Below are positions 29,857 through 39,037 of a DNA stretch of 64,000 nucleotides, in pieces. Numbering within the stretch: position 1 is the first letter of the stretch; each line of letters opens with the position of its first letter. The stretch comes from Pseudomonadota bacterium. Its GTDB lineage: Bacteria > Myxococcota_A > Polyangia > GCA-2747355. The stretch covers positions 37,369 to 101,368 of the forward strand of contig JADJDT010000023.1 in NCBI GenBank assembly GCA_016702545.1, given 5' to 3'. Made by a program: the position numbers and the translations under genes. The notes beneath the pieces were generated by a model. That model saw nothing but the letters and a program-made list of their open reading frames with translations, did not search any database and had not been told where the DNA came from.

Positions 29857-30045
29857 CGAGTAGGGGCACTAGCAACGCGCGTGCCGCCGCTCCCATGGCG
29901 GAAACGCTTTGAGATCCAAGGCCTTTCCGGATCCACCCGCCGCGCTGGGGCCGGCCGCGCCTGGGCCGGCTGACCCCAGGCGTGGCCGCCGGCAGGTCGA
30001 GCGACCACGGCGCTGCGCGCGCCTTCCGCGCGGCGAGCCAGGTAC

Positions 30046-30900
30046 TCAGCGACGGGCGGGGCGCCCTTGCAGCACCAGGGTGAGGCCCGCGGCGACGATC
30101 AGCCCGCCGCCGAGGAGGGCCAGCGGGTCGGGTAGCTCGCGCCAGACGAGGTAGCCGATCGCCAGCGCCCAGACCACCGAGCTGTAGCTGGCGGCCGCGA
30201 CCCGCGGCGCCTCGTCGTGGACGTAAGCGTGGGTCATCAGCAACTGCCCGGCGGTGCCGGCCAGGCCTGTCCCGATCAGCAGGCCCCACTGGGGCAGGCT
30301 TGGCACGACGAAGCGCCCGAGGCTGAAGGCCGTACCACCGAGGATCTCGACCAGCGAGAAGGCGATCACGATCAGCAGCGGGTGATCGCTCGCGCTCAGC
30401 CGCCGCACGGCGAGGTGCGCGAGGGCGCTGAAGACGACTCCCACCAACACCACCAACACCAGCAGATCGAAGTGCGCGTTGGCCGGTCGCAGCACCAGGG
30501 CCGTACCCGCCAGGCTGACGAGCAGCACCAGCGCCGTGCTGCGCGCGGTGCGCTCGCCGAGCAGCCACGGGGCCAACATCGCGACGAAGAGCGGCTGCAG
30601 GCGATTGAGCAACGTGACGATCGCCAGCGGCGCGCGTTGCAGCGCGAAGAAGAGGGATGAGATGCCGACGAAGCCGAGCAGGGCGCGCAGCAGCAACAAG
30701 GCCGGCCGATGCATCCGCAGCGGCACGCGCTGCGCCCGCGCCAGCAGCAGCAGCAGGGGCAAGCCGAGCAGGGCCCGCACCAGCACGGCCTCGGCGAAGG
30801 GGAAGGCGGGGCCCAAGGCCTTGACGCAGGCGCTCATCGCTGAGAACGCGGCGGAGGCCAGCACCATCAGCGTCACGCCGCTGAAGCCACGCGCTTGCAT
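30046..30900 (-). CDS. EamA/DMT-family transporter
   Basis: 284 aa with ten hydrophobic segments in two halves. The first ends near RPANAHFD and the second covers LLVLVVLVGVVFSALAHL onward. Typical features are ALGPAFPFAEAVLVRALLG and YSSVVWALAIGYLVWRELPDPLALLGGGLI. Substrate cannot be told; the family exports amino acids, metabolites and drugs. It lies 21 bases after the putative glycosidase gene and is probably cotranscribed with it. Confidence 0.9.
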   Translation of the reverse strand: MQARGFSGVTLMVLASAAFSAMSACVKALGPAFPFAEAVLVRALLGLPLLLLLARAQRVPLRMHRPALLLLRALLGFVGISSLFFALQRAPLAIVTLLNRLQPLFVAMLAPWLLGERTARSTALVLLVSLAGTALVLRPANAHFDLLVLVVLVGVVFSALAHLAVRRLSASDHPLLIVIAFSLVEILGGTAFSLGRFVVPSLPQWGLLIGTGLAGTAGQLLMTHAYVHDEAPRVAAASYSSVVWALAIGYLVWRELPDPLALLGGGLIVAAGLTLVLQGRPARR

Positions 30901-30921
30901 CGCAGGGGCGCCCCGGGGGCC

Positions 30922-32223
30922 CTAGCGCGCCATCGGCACGCCGAAGACCGCGCCCTCGCCCGGTCGCTTGCACCACGCGCCCGGCTGCTTGACGGCGGCC
31001 GCGATCGTCGCGGCGTCGGACCAGCCTGGGCGGGCGGCCAGCGCGTCGAGTTCGCGCCGCCCCAGCTCGCGCAGCGCGCGGTAGGCGGTCTTGTTGAGCA
31101 TGGTCGAGTTCCAGAAGAGGAAGCCCTCGGCCCCCGCCGCGCGCGCCGCCAGCACCTGACGCTTGATGAAGTCGCCGCCGAAGAAGGGCACGTTGTTGGG
31201 GTAGGACTGCAGGAAGGGGCGCAACACCACCGACGGCGGCATCTTCAGCCGCGCCCGCCACAGACCACACTGGATGAAGTCGTAGACCCACTCGCTGATC
31301 GTCTGGTCGCGGAAGTAGGTCGTCATGCCGTTGGCGTACATCATCGGCGAGATCGCCTCGACGTAGCGCGACATCGTCTCGACCGTCTGTCCGAGCTCGC
31401 GCGGATCACCGTCCACCAGCGTCGTCAGCCCATAGATGTCGACCGAGAGTGGCACGCGCAGCGCGCGATCGATGCGCTCGAGGAAGCCGGTGATGAGCTG
31501 CGAGCGGGTGCGCGCATCACCGGCCTGATGCAGCCACAGCCCGACCTTGCCCGCGTTGCCCTTGGGAAAGCGGATGTAATCGAGCTGGATCTCGTCGACG
31601 CCGAAGCTCTCCCACTCGCGCGCCAGATCGATGATGTAGTCCTGGGCCTCGGCCGACCATTGGTCGATCCAGCCGGCACCGGCACGGAAGAGCCGGCGTC
31701 CGTGCGGCTGGAAGCGCACCGAGAGGTCCGGGCGCACGTAGGGCAGCCGGCTGTCCTTGAAGCAGACGATGCGGGCGATCACATAGATGCCGCGCCGGTG
31801 GAAGGCCTCGACGATGGCGCGTGGGTCGCGCATCAGCGGCCACTGCACGCCGCGCGTCAGCGGCACCAGGCTGGGCCACAGCACCTGCCCCCAGTCGTCC
31901 TTGACGTCGATCACCACCGCGTTCATCAGCGCGTCCTGCATCACGCCGGAGGCGCGCTCGGCACCGACCCGATAGAGGTACGCCGCCGTCAGGTAGAAGC
32001 CGCGCGCGGCCCGGCCGAGGGGCGTCAGCGTGTCGGCGAGACCGTGGTCGGGATAGACCTTGCGCGTGTAGGGCCGCAGCTCGGTCGAGTAGCTGCGGTG
32101 CCGCAGCTCCTCGGCGTTGGCGGGCTCGCCCGCCCGAGCGGCAGGGCGGGGTGTTCCCGCCGCGGCGAGCAGCGTCAGCAGCCCCACGAGCTGCCGTCGG
32201 GCGCCCTTCTGATCACGCTTCAT
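30922..32223 (-). CDS. Putative glycoside hydrolase (DUF4015/GHL10-like TIM barrel), exported
   Basis: 433 aa. Signal peptide (QLVGLLTLLAAAGTPRPAARA). The body has the barrel-strand pattern of the DUF4015 group: GFYLTAAYLY, NAVVIDVKDDWGQV, GIYVIARIVCFKD, the WSAEAQDYIIDLAREW segment, FGVDEIQLDYIRFPKG, VPLSVDIYGL, ISPMMYANGM and GAEGFLFWNSTM. Carboxylates after strands (VKDDW, EIQLDY) are candidate active-site residues. Members are predicted to act on extracellular or envelope polysaccharide; none is asserted to be characterised here. Same operon as the EamA gene. Confidence 0.85.
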   Translation of the reverse strand: MKRDQKGARRQLVGLLTLLAAAGTPRPAARAGEPANAEELRHRSYSTELRPYTRKVYPDHGLADTLTPLGRAARGFYLTAAYLYRVGAERASGVMQDALMNAVVIDVKDDWGQVLWPSLVPLTRGVQWPLMRDPRAIVEAFHRRGIYVIARIVCFKDSRLPYVRPDLSVRFQPHGRRLFRAGAGWIDQWSAEAQDYIIDLAREWESFGVDEIQLDYIRFPKGNAGKVGLWLHQAGDARTRSQLITGFLERIDRALRVPLSVDIYGLTTLVDGDPRELGQTVETMSRYVEAISPMMYANGMTTYFRDQTISEWVYDFIQCGLWRARLKMPPSVVLRPFLQSYPNNVPFFGGDFIKRQVLAARAAGAEGFLFWNSTMLNKTAYRALRELGRRELDALAARPGWSDAATIAAAVKQPGAWCKRPGEGAVFGVPMAR

Positions 32224-32409
32224 GTTTCACTCTCGACCTTCGAGCGTGTCGCGGTCGCCAGGGGCGCCGCCAGGCCGCGTGATATCTCGCGCCGCGGCGC
32301 CGGCGCTCGCTACTTCGCCGGCGCGCAGGGGCGCGGCGGGGCAGGCGCCCCCCGGACACGGCGCGAGGGCCAGGTCCGCCCCGGCGCCCCGCGGGCGTGG
32401 GCTTCGCTC

Positions 32410-32570
32410 AGGACCCGATCGAAAACAACTTGATCAACTGGGCGTTGAGGCGCCCGCCGGGCAAGGCGCAGCGACGAAGGAATACTGTTGGTATCGCGAG
32501 GAGCTGCAACGCAGCCCGGCGGGATGGATCGACGGCCAGATGGATGAGTTATTTCCGAGCGGGTCCTTAG
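32410..32570. repeat. Palindromic element, family D, intact copy
   Basis: Ends aggacccgatcgaaaacaac (32410-32429) and ttatttccgagcgggtcct (32550-32568) are imperfect inverted repeats. An inner stem CGCCGGGC/GCCCGGCG encloses aaggcgcagcgacgaagg. The right end supplies the TAA stop of pepP. A second, corrupted copy lies at 20410-20570. The rest of the 340-bp gap (32224-32409) holds nothing that I recognise. Confidence 0.8.
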
Positions 32571-34396
32571 CCGATGGGGGCCGTGGCGGCGCGGAGCCAG
32601 GCCCGGTCGCTGCGGTCGAGGTGGGGGCTCAGTTGGTGGCGGACGCGGCGGTGGTAGGCGTCGAGCCAGCGACGCTCGGCGACGGTGAGCAGAGCCGTTG
32701 AGATCAGCCGGCGGTCGAAGGGGCAGAGCGTCAGCGGATCGAAGGCGAGGAAGCCCGGCAGGTCCGCGGGGGCCTCCTGTACCACGACGAGGTTTTCGAG
32801 GCGGATGCCGTAATGCCCTGGCCGGTAGTAGCCGGGCTCGATGCTGAGCACGTTGCCGGGCTCCAGCGCGACGCCCGTGCAGCGCGCGCTGAGCGACTGC
32901 GGGCCCTCGTGGACGCCGAGGTAGGAGCCGACGCCGTGACCGGTGCCGTGGGCGTAGTCGAGCCCGACCTGCCACAGCGCCTGACGCGCCAGTGCCTCGA
33001 TTCGTCGCCCGGGCGTCCCGCGCGGGAAGCGGCACGAGGCCAACGCGATGTGGCCCTTGAGCACGCGCGTGTAGTGCTCGCGCTGGAGCGCCGTCGCCGC
33101 GGCCCCGAGCAGCACGGTGCGCGTGACGTCGGTCGTGCCGTCGAGGTACTGGCCACCGCTGTCGAGCAGCAGCAGGCCGCGCGCCGCCAGCGCGGCGTTG
33201 GTGGCCGCCGTGGCGCTGTAGTGCACCACGGCACCGTGGGCACCGTAGGCGACGATCGGCGCGAAGCTCTCGCCGCGGTAGTGCGCGCCCGCGGCGCGCA
33301 GCCGCGCCAGCACCTGCGCCACCTCGAGCTCGGTCAAGGGCTGTTGGCCCACCACGCGCCCGAGCCAGCTGAGCAGCCGCACCAAGGCGACGCCATCGCG
33401 CCGGTGGGCCTCCCGCGTGCCCGTCAGCTCGGTCGCGTTCTTGCGCGCCTGCAGCGCGGCGATCGGCGAGCGCGCGTGGACCAGCGGGCAGCCGCGCAGC
33501 TTGTTCAGCAGCCAGACGCTGGCGTTCGCCGGGTCGACCCAGACGCGGTCGCCCTGGCGCGCCAGGGCCGCCAGCGCGCGCGCGAAGTCGTCGTAGGGTG
33601 CGACCTCGACCCGCCCCCCCAGCGCGTGCCGGGCGCTCGCCGTCAGCCGCGCGGGGTCGCAGAAGAGCCAGGCGCGCCGCGGGCCGACGATGGCCCAGGC
33701 CACCGCCACCGGAGTGTGCGCGAGGTCGGCTGCGCGCAAATTGAAGAGCCAGGCGATCGCCTCGAGGGCGCCGATCACGTGCGCGCCGGCGCGCCGTTCG
33801 CGCAGCGCCGCCCGCACGCGCGCGAGCTTCTGCGCGACCGTCTCGCCGGCGAAGCGCCGCGGGTGCGCCACCACAGGTGATGCCGGCCGCGGCGGTCGGT
33901 CGCTCCAGATCGCATCGACGAGATGGGTCCCGCGCAGCACCAGACGCGCACCAGCGCCCTCCAGGGCGGTCTCCAGCCGCTCGGCCGCACTGCGCGAGAG
34001 GGCGCGCGCATCGACGCCGAGCGTCTGCCCGGGACGCAGCGTCTGCGCCAGCCACGCGGGCAGCGTCGGCACACCCGGCGCGCCCTCGCGCCAGAGCACG
34101 ACCGACGAGCCCGCGAGCTCCTGCTCGGCCTGCAGGTGGTAGCGGCCGTCGGTCCACAGACCGGCCTGCGCCAGCGTCACGACCGCGTCGCCCGCCGAGC
34201 CGCTGAAACCCGTCAACCACTGCCGTCGCTGCCAGTGCAGCGGCACGTACTCCGACTGATGCGGATCGGCGCTCGGGATCAGATAGGCGTCGAGCCCGCG
34301 CGCGCGCATCAGCGCACGCAGGGCCGCGATCCGTTGCTCGGTGACGGTCCCACGCTGCGGGGCGAGGGCCCCGGGCACGACGCGCTGCGCCATCAT
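32567..34396 (-). CDS. pepP: Xaa-Pro aminopeptidase (M24B, long form)
   Basis: Cleaves the N-terminal residue from peptides with proline in second place. About 609 aa, the three-domain type of the M24B group. Metal ligands are visible: LLLDSGGQYLDGTTDVTRTV (two Asp), GTGHGVG (His), SIEPGYY (Glu) and ENLVVV (Glu). The N-terminal creatinase-like domain begins RIAALRALMRARGLDAYLIPS. Start at the first of two ATGs (MMAQRV, 34396), which overlaps the preceding gene's TGA; an earlier ATG at 34405 is in frame. The stop codon lies inside the family D element. Confidence 0.93.
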   Translation of the reverse strand: MMAQRVVPGALAPQRGTVTEQRIAALRALMRARGLDAYLIPSADPHQSEYVPLHWQRRQWLTGFSGSAGDAVVTLAQAGLWTDGRYHLQAEQELAGSSVVLWREGAPGVPTLPAWLAQTLRPGQTLGVDARALSRSAAERLETALEGAGARLVLRGTHLVDAIWSDRPPRPASPVVAHPRRFAGETVAQKLARVRAALRERRAGAHVIGALEAIAWLFNLRAADLAHTPVAVAWAIVGPRRAWLFCDPARLTASARHALGGRVEVAPYDDFARALAALARQGDRVWVDPANASVWLLNKLRGCPLVHARSPIAALQARKNATELTGTREAHRRDGVALVRLLSWLGRVVGQQPLTELEVAQVLARLRAAGAHYRGESFAPIVAYGAHGAVVHYSATAATNAALAARGLLLLDSGGQYLDGTTDVTRTVLLGAAATALQREHYTRVLKGHIALASCRFPRGTPGRRIEALARQALWQVGLDYAHGTGHGVGSYLGVHEGPQSLSARCTGVALEPGNVLSIEPGYYRPGHYGIRLENLVVVQEAPADLPGFLAFDPLTLCPFDRRLISTALLTVAERRWLDAYHRRVRHQLSPHLDRSDRAWLRAATAPIG

Positions 34397-37300
34397 CGAC
34401 CCCATTTCTCGGCGGGCGCGCGCCGCCGCACCAGCCCGAAACGCGCCAAGGTCTCGACCCAGGGCCAGACGAGCTGCTCGACCGGATGATCGTAGACGGC
34501 GCGAAGCCGATCGGAGTCGGTGGTCAAGTAGGCGACCTGCCTGCCTACCGGTGCCCAGTGGTGAGTGGCCTGGGGCGGTGATTCTCGCTCACTGCGTGCG
34601 AAGGCCACCGTGGCCTCATTGCGCACGCGCGTCGCGCTGCCCACCGCATCGGCCGTCAAGACCTGGCTGTCTTGGTCCGCGCCACCGCTCAATTCGTTGA
34701 GCACATGGTGCGTATAGACCAGGGCGTCGGGTAGCCAGGCGGCGCGGGTCGAAGCGCGCGTGTGCGAGGTCGGAGCCTCGGCGAGCCACTGACCGTCGCG
34801 GTGCAGCACACGCGCGCGCTCGAGCGAGAGCGAATGCGTCCCGCTGAGCGTCGCCACCAGCGCCGGCGTATCGAGCAGGGCGCGCAGCCCGCGCAGCACG
34901 GCGCGAATCGCCGGCCAGGAGTGGGTGGCCTGATAGGGCTTGAGCAGGCGCTCGCCGAGCACCATCGCGCGCGTCAGCTTGGCCATCGCCGCGCTGCCGT
35001 GCGCCGAGCCGTTGGCCGCGGAGAACAACAGCCCGCGCGCTACCAGCCGATCGAGCTGACGCTGCTCGGCGGGCGTGCCGCTGAAGAGCAGGTGCTCGGC
35101 CAGCAAGGCGTTGGCGGCGCCCTGGCTGTAGCCGAGCAGCGCAAAGGGTCCGTCGCAGGCGGCGATCGCCTCGATGATGCGCTCGGCGTTGTGCTCGAGC
35201 GAGCGACCCGTGCCCGTGGCGGCCCGCACGACGCGCACCCCGCGCTCGGCCTCGAGCTGCGCGAACACGCCCGCCAGCTCCTCGCCCTCCGCGCCACCCG
35301 TCACCACCCCCATGCAGCTGACGATGGTCAGCGCGTAGTGGCCCGCCTCAGGCTCCCAGAGCGCGCGCAGCAAGGGATCGGCCAGCAGCTGGCGCTGGTC
35401 CGCCGCGCGCGCGTAGAGCGCCCGCACCACCGCTGTCACACGGGCCTGCTCGTCGGCGAGCACCTGCCCTCCGGTGCGCGCGTGCAACCAGCGCGCGACC
35501 CCCGGCTCCTCGCGGCGCAGCTCCCGCAGGACCGACAGCACGCGCAGGGCCTCCTCGTTGCGGCCCCAGAAGCGCGCCAGCCAGGGCAGCTCGAAGGCCC
35601 GGCGCTCCTCGACCAGCAGCGCAGCACAGGCGGCGGCGGCCCGCTCGTAGCCCTGGCAGACGCCCAGCCGCCCGTCGGAGGACGCCCCGGCGACGAGCCA
35701 GGCCTGCCCCTGCGCGTCGGCCCCGGCCAGCGCCTGTTGCGCCTCCCGCGCCAGCGGCACGCCTGCCGGCGACAGCGCCAGGGGCCCGGGGACCGGGTGA
35801 CGCACGCGCTGTAGGTGCTGCTTGCGCGCGAGATAGCCGTCGCCCCCTGCCAGGACGCGCTCGGCGAGCAGCGAGAGCTGCTCGTAGTAGCTCTCCCGCG
35901 CGCGCGGTCCACCGGCGAGGAAGTCCTTCTGCCGCGGCACCTCGAGCTTGAGCTTGTCGCGCAACAAGGCCGCGATGTCGAAGGGCGTGACCAGTTGGTC
36001 CTGGTCCTGCTCGAGAAAGGCGTAGAGCGTGCCCGACAGCACGCGCGGGCTCTGCTGACCAAGCTCGACCAGCACGGCCCGCAGCAGCTCAGGCTCGGCC
36101 TGCCGCAGCAGCTCGAGCAGCAGGCGGTTGTTGAGCTGCATGCGCTGCCCTTGGCGCGGGGTGGCGAGACCGGCGTGCAAGAGCAGCGCGATCTCCTCGG
36201 CCCCCAGCGCGCGTCCGCCCGCCCCGAGGCGACGGGGCCCGGCCGCGCTGGCGCCCAGGCCCGGGAGCCTGCCCACGGCGGTGGCGAGCAGCGGTGCGAG
36301 CACCAAGGGCTGCACGCTGTGCTGGATGCCGCTGCCGCTGGCGCCCAGCTGCCGCACGCGTCGCTTGAGCTGCGCGACGAAGCGCAGCCGCCGCACGGTG
36401 TCGGCGCCCCAGCGCGCGTCGTCCGCCTGTTCGAGCAGGTACTCGAGCTGCTCGAGCGACAGGTCGGGCGCCAGCTGCGCCAGCTCGGCGAGCTGCGCGC
36501 GGTTCGGCGGGTGCGCGTGCGCGCGGCGGTAGATCTCGGCGGCCGCGGGCAGGCCCGCCAGCGCCGCGGCGTGCGTCGGCTGGGCGGCCAAGGGCAGCTC
36601 GGGCTCGGGCGCGCCGGCGCCGAGCGGCTCGCCGGCGCGCAGCAGGTAGTCGACCCAGCCGAGCAACGCGCCGATCTCGAAGTCGAGCCCGAACTCGCCG
36701 AGCTCACGCATCAAGAGCGGCTTGGCGAGGGCCAGCGGCACCCCGCGTCCCTGCGCGGCCGCCTCGAGAATCGGCCGCAGCTCGTCCGCGAGGTCGGTCG
36801 TGCCGATCAGCAGCAGCGAGAGGAACCGGCCCAGCGCACCGGGCGCCAGTAGGTCAGCGGGCTGCTGTAGGCCCTCGCGGCGCAGGATCTGGCGGGCCGT
36901 CAGCGCCAGCAGCCGCAGGTCGAGGACGCGGGCGGCCAGCGGCGGAGACAGCGCCTCGAGCACCGCGACGACCTGGGCGAAGCGAGCGTCGGTGAGCAGC
37001 AGGCGATACCACTCTTGCAGCTCGCCGCTGGGGTTGAGCAGCGCGTTGACGTAGTGCACGTCGGCGAGGTCGGCCGCGGCCGAACGCAGCGCCCAGTGGC
37101 CGCTCGGGTCGAGGCGCAGGGCCAGCGCCCGACGGCCGTGCGTGGAGGCGGCCAGCGGCAGCGCCCGGGGCGGCTCCCCGGGGCGCGCGGCCTGGAGCAG
37201 CAGCGGCCGCCCGGCGAGATCCCACTCCAGGTCGACGTCGCAGGGCAGCAGGCCGCCCTCGTCGAAGCCCCCGGCCAGCAGCTGGAGCGCGAGCTTCGTC

Positions 37301-39006
37301 TCCGCGGGCGCACTCAACGAGCGCCCGTCGAGCTCGCACCGCGCCGCGGCGAGCGTGAGGGTGCAGCCCGTGCCGCTGAGGTCGATCGCCCGCACGCTGG
37401 CCTCCGCCGCGCGGACCGGCTGCTGACGCGCCCGGAGACGCAGCTCGATGGTCCCCTCGGCCGCGCCGCGCACCGTGCCATCGCGCAGCTCCAGCTCGGG
37501 CATCGGCGTGATCTTGCCCTGCAGCTGGTGCGAAAAGCGGCCCTCGAGCTGCGCCTGCAGGCCGGGCGTCGCGGCCTCGGCAGGGGCGTGGTCGAGCCGC
37601 AGCGTGCCCTCGAACTGCTGGTCGAGCCGCAGATCGCCGCGCTCGAGCGAGAGACAGGCCCCGGGCGCGATCGTCGCGGCGAAGGAAGCTCCCGGCACCG
37701 CGGCCACGCTCAGCCCCGCGCCGTCGAGCTCGAGCCGCAGGCGCCCATGCAGCGCTTGCGCCACGAGCCCCGCCGTCAGGCGGGCTTCACCGCGACACCA
37801 GGGATGACGCCAGAGCCCTTCGACGACGAAGGGGGGCAGGGCGCTGGGGGCCACGACCTCGAGCAGCACCGAGCCACGGGGCCGCCAGCGCGGCCGGGGA
37901 GAGCGGTGTCCGGCGCGCGCCGGCGCCGGCCGGAGCTCCAACTCGCCGCTGGCACGGAGCTCGGTGCATTGCGCCTGGCCCCGAAGTCGCAGCGGCTCGA
38001 CCTTGAGCTTGAGCTGATCATCCTCGACGACCGCGGCCAGCCCGAGCTCCACCGTGAGCGCCTCGCTGCCGCTGAAGCGCAGCTCGCTCTGCAGCCCGTC
38101 GCTCGCCCGCTCGCGCACGATGATCGGCGGCGCTTGCAGCCGACCACCGCACCAGCCGTCGAGCCGCCGAACCCAGCGCAGCGCGGCCTCGGCGACCCGC
38201 GGGGCAGCCGCTGGACCGGCGACGCGGCGGGCCCAGTCCGCGAGCAGGGGGACCCAACGTGCCAGCTCCGGCGACCAGCTGCGGTGCAAGGCAGGCGGCA
38301 GCGCCACGTCGCGCAAGCGTAGGCCGGGTCGGTCGAACAAGCGCAGCGCCAGGTCGCCACGAAGCTGAGGCGCGCCAGCGGGGACCCCAGCGCGGACCTC
38401 CGTGCTCAGCTCGAAGCCGTGGAGCTCGATCGCCACCGCCTGCCCGAGTCCTTGCAGCGCCCGCGCCCCGAGCCATTGCGCGGCGCGGGGCAGCCGCCGC
38501 TCGATCGCCGCAAAGATCGCGCCCAACCACGGCGCCGACTCTCGCAGCTGGCTGAGGCCCCCTGGTCCCAGCGCGGGGGTGATGCGCAGGGGCGGCTCGC
38601 AGTGCAGCGCCGCCTTACGCAGCTCCAGCACACCTTCGGTCGAGCGCTCGACCGCCGCGCGCCAGGTCAGGCGCGTGCCCTCGGCCCATTGCAGCTCGAC
38701 CAGCGGTAGCGCGCCACGCGGCAAGGTCAGCGCGCCGGCGCGCAGCTCGAGCACCACCTCGAGCTGACCCTGCTGGACCGGTGTCAGCGCGCCGCTGAGC
38801 TGCAGCAGTGCCCGTCGCGGCCCGCGCAGCGGCGCGAAGGCCAACGGCCCGTCGGTGGGTCCTTCGTCACGCTGGAGCGTGATCGTCAGCGCGGGGTCGC
38901 CGGCCAGCGCGGCGCCGGCGGCCACCACAGCGAAGTGCGGCCAGGCGGCCGTGGCCAGCGTCTCGGGGGCCGCGGTAGGCGCCGCCGCCGGGCGTCTCCG
39001 TGTCAT
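34393..39006 (-). CDS. Giant protein with C-terminal alpha/beta-hydrolase domain, mostly uncharacterised
   Basis: 1537 aa without signal peptide or clear membrane helix. Residues about 1-650 read as many short amphipathic strands rich in Leu, Glu and Arg (LTITLQRD, LEVVLELRAGALTL, LRLELDGAGLSVAAV), suggesting a long beta structure. Residues about 650-1250 are helical. From about 1240 the pattern is alpha/beta hydrolase: LTIVSCMGVV, FALLGYSQGAANALL with nucleophile Ser1294, candidate Asp1444/1446 (GADQDSQV) and candidate His1482/1483 (THHW). I do not know the substrate; the tail resembles lipase- or esterase-like enzymes. It sits between the VKOR-DsbA gene and pepP, nearly contiguous with both. 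Confidence 0.8.
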   Translation of the reverse strand: MTRRRPAAAPTAAPETLATAAWPHFAVVAAGAALAGDPALTITLQRDEGPTDGPLAFAPLRGPRRALLQLSGALTPVQQGQLEVVLELRAGALTLPRGALPLVELQWAEGTRLTWRAAVERSTEGVLELRKAALHCEPPLRITPALGPGGLSQLRESAPWLGAIFAAIERRLPRAAQWLGARALQGLGQAVAIELHGFELSTEVRAGVPAGAPQLRGDLALRLFDRPGLRLRDVALPPALHRSWSPELARWVPLLADWARRVAGPAAAPRVAEAALRWVRRLDGWCGGRLQAPPIIVRERASDGLQSELRFSGSEALTVELGLAAVVEDDQLKLKVEPLRLRGQAQCTELRASGELELRPAPARAGHRSPRPRWRPRGSVLLEVVAPSALPPFVVEGLWRHPWCRGEARLTAGLVAQALHGRLRLELDGAGLSVAAVPGASFAATIAPGACLSLERGDLRLDQQFEGTLRLDHAPAEAATPGLQAQLEGRFSHQLQGKITPMPELELRDGTVRGAAEGTIELRLRARQQPVRAAEASVRAIDLSGTGCTLTLAAARCELDGRSLSAPAETKLALQLLAGGFDEGGLLPCDVDLEWDLAGRPLLLQAARPGEPPRALPLAASTHGRRALALRLDPSGHWALRSAAADLADVHYVNALLNPSGELQEWYRLLLTDARFAQVVAVLEALSPPLAARVLDLRLLALTARQILRREGLQQPADLLAPGALGRFLSLLLIGTTDLADELRPILEAAAQGRGVPLALAKPLLMRELGEFGLDFEIGALLGWVDYLLRAGEPLGAGAPEPELPLAAQPTHAAALAGLPAAAEIYRRAHAHPPNRAQLAELAQLAPDLSLEQLEYLLEQADDARWGADTVRRLRFVAQLKRRVRQLGASGSGIQHSVQPLVLAPLLATAVGRLPGLGASAAGPRRLGAGGRALGAEEIALLLHAGLATPRQGQRMQLNNRLLLELLRQAEPELLRAVLVELGQQSPRVLSGTLYAFLEQDQDQLVTPFDIAALLRDKLKLEVPRQKDFLAGGPRARESYYEQLSLLAERVLAGGDGYLARKQHLQRVRHPVPGPLALSPAGVPLAREAQQALAGADAQGQAWLVAGASSDGRLGVCQGYERAAAACAALLVEERRAFELPWLARFWGRNEEALRVLSVLRELRREEPGVARWLHARTGGQVLADEQARVTAVVRALYARAADQRQLLADPLLRALWEPEAGHYALTIVSCMGVVTGGAEGEELAGVFAQLEAERGVRVVRAATGTGRSLEHNAERIIEAIAACDGPFALLGYSQGAANALLAEHLLFSGTPAEQRQLDRLVARGLLFSAANGSAHGSAAMAKLTRAMVLGERLLKPYQATHSWPAIRAVLRGLRALLDTPALVATLSGTHSLSLERARVLHRDGQWLAEAPTSHTRASTRAAWLPDALVYTHHVLNELSGGADQDSQVLTADAVGSATRVRNEATVAFARSERESPPQATHHWAPVGRQVAYLTTDSDRLRAVYDHPVEQLVWPWVETLARFGLVRRRAPAEKWGR

Positions 39007-39037
39007 GGGCGCTGCGGTGGCGCAGCGGGCGCCAGCC

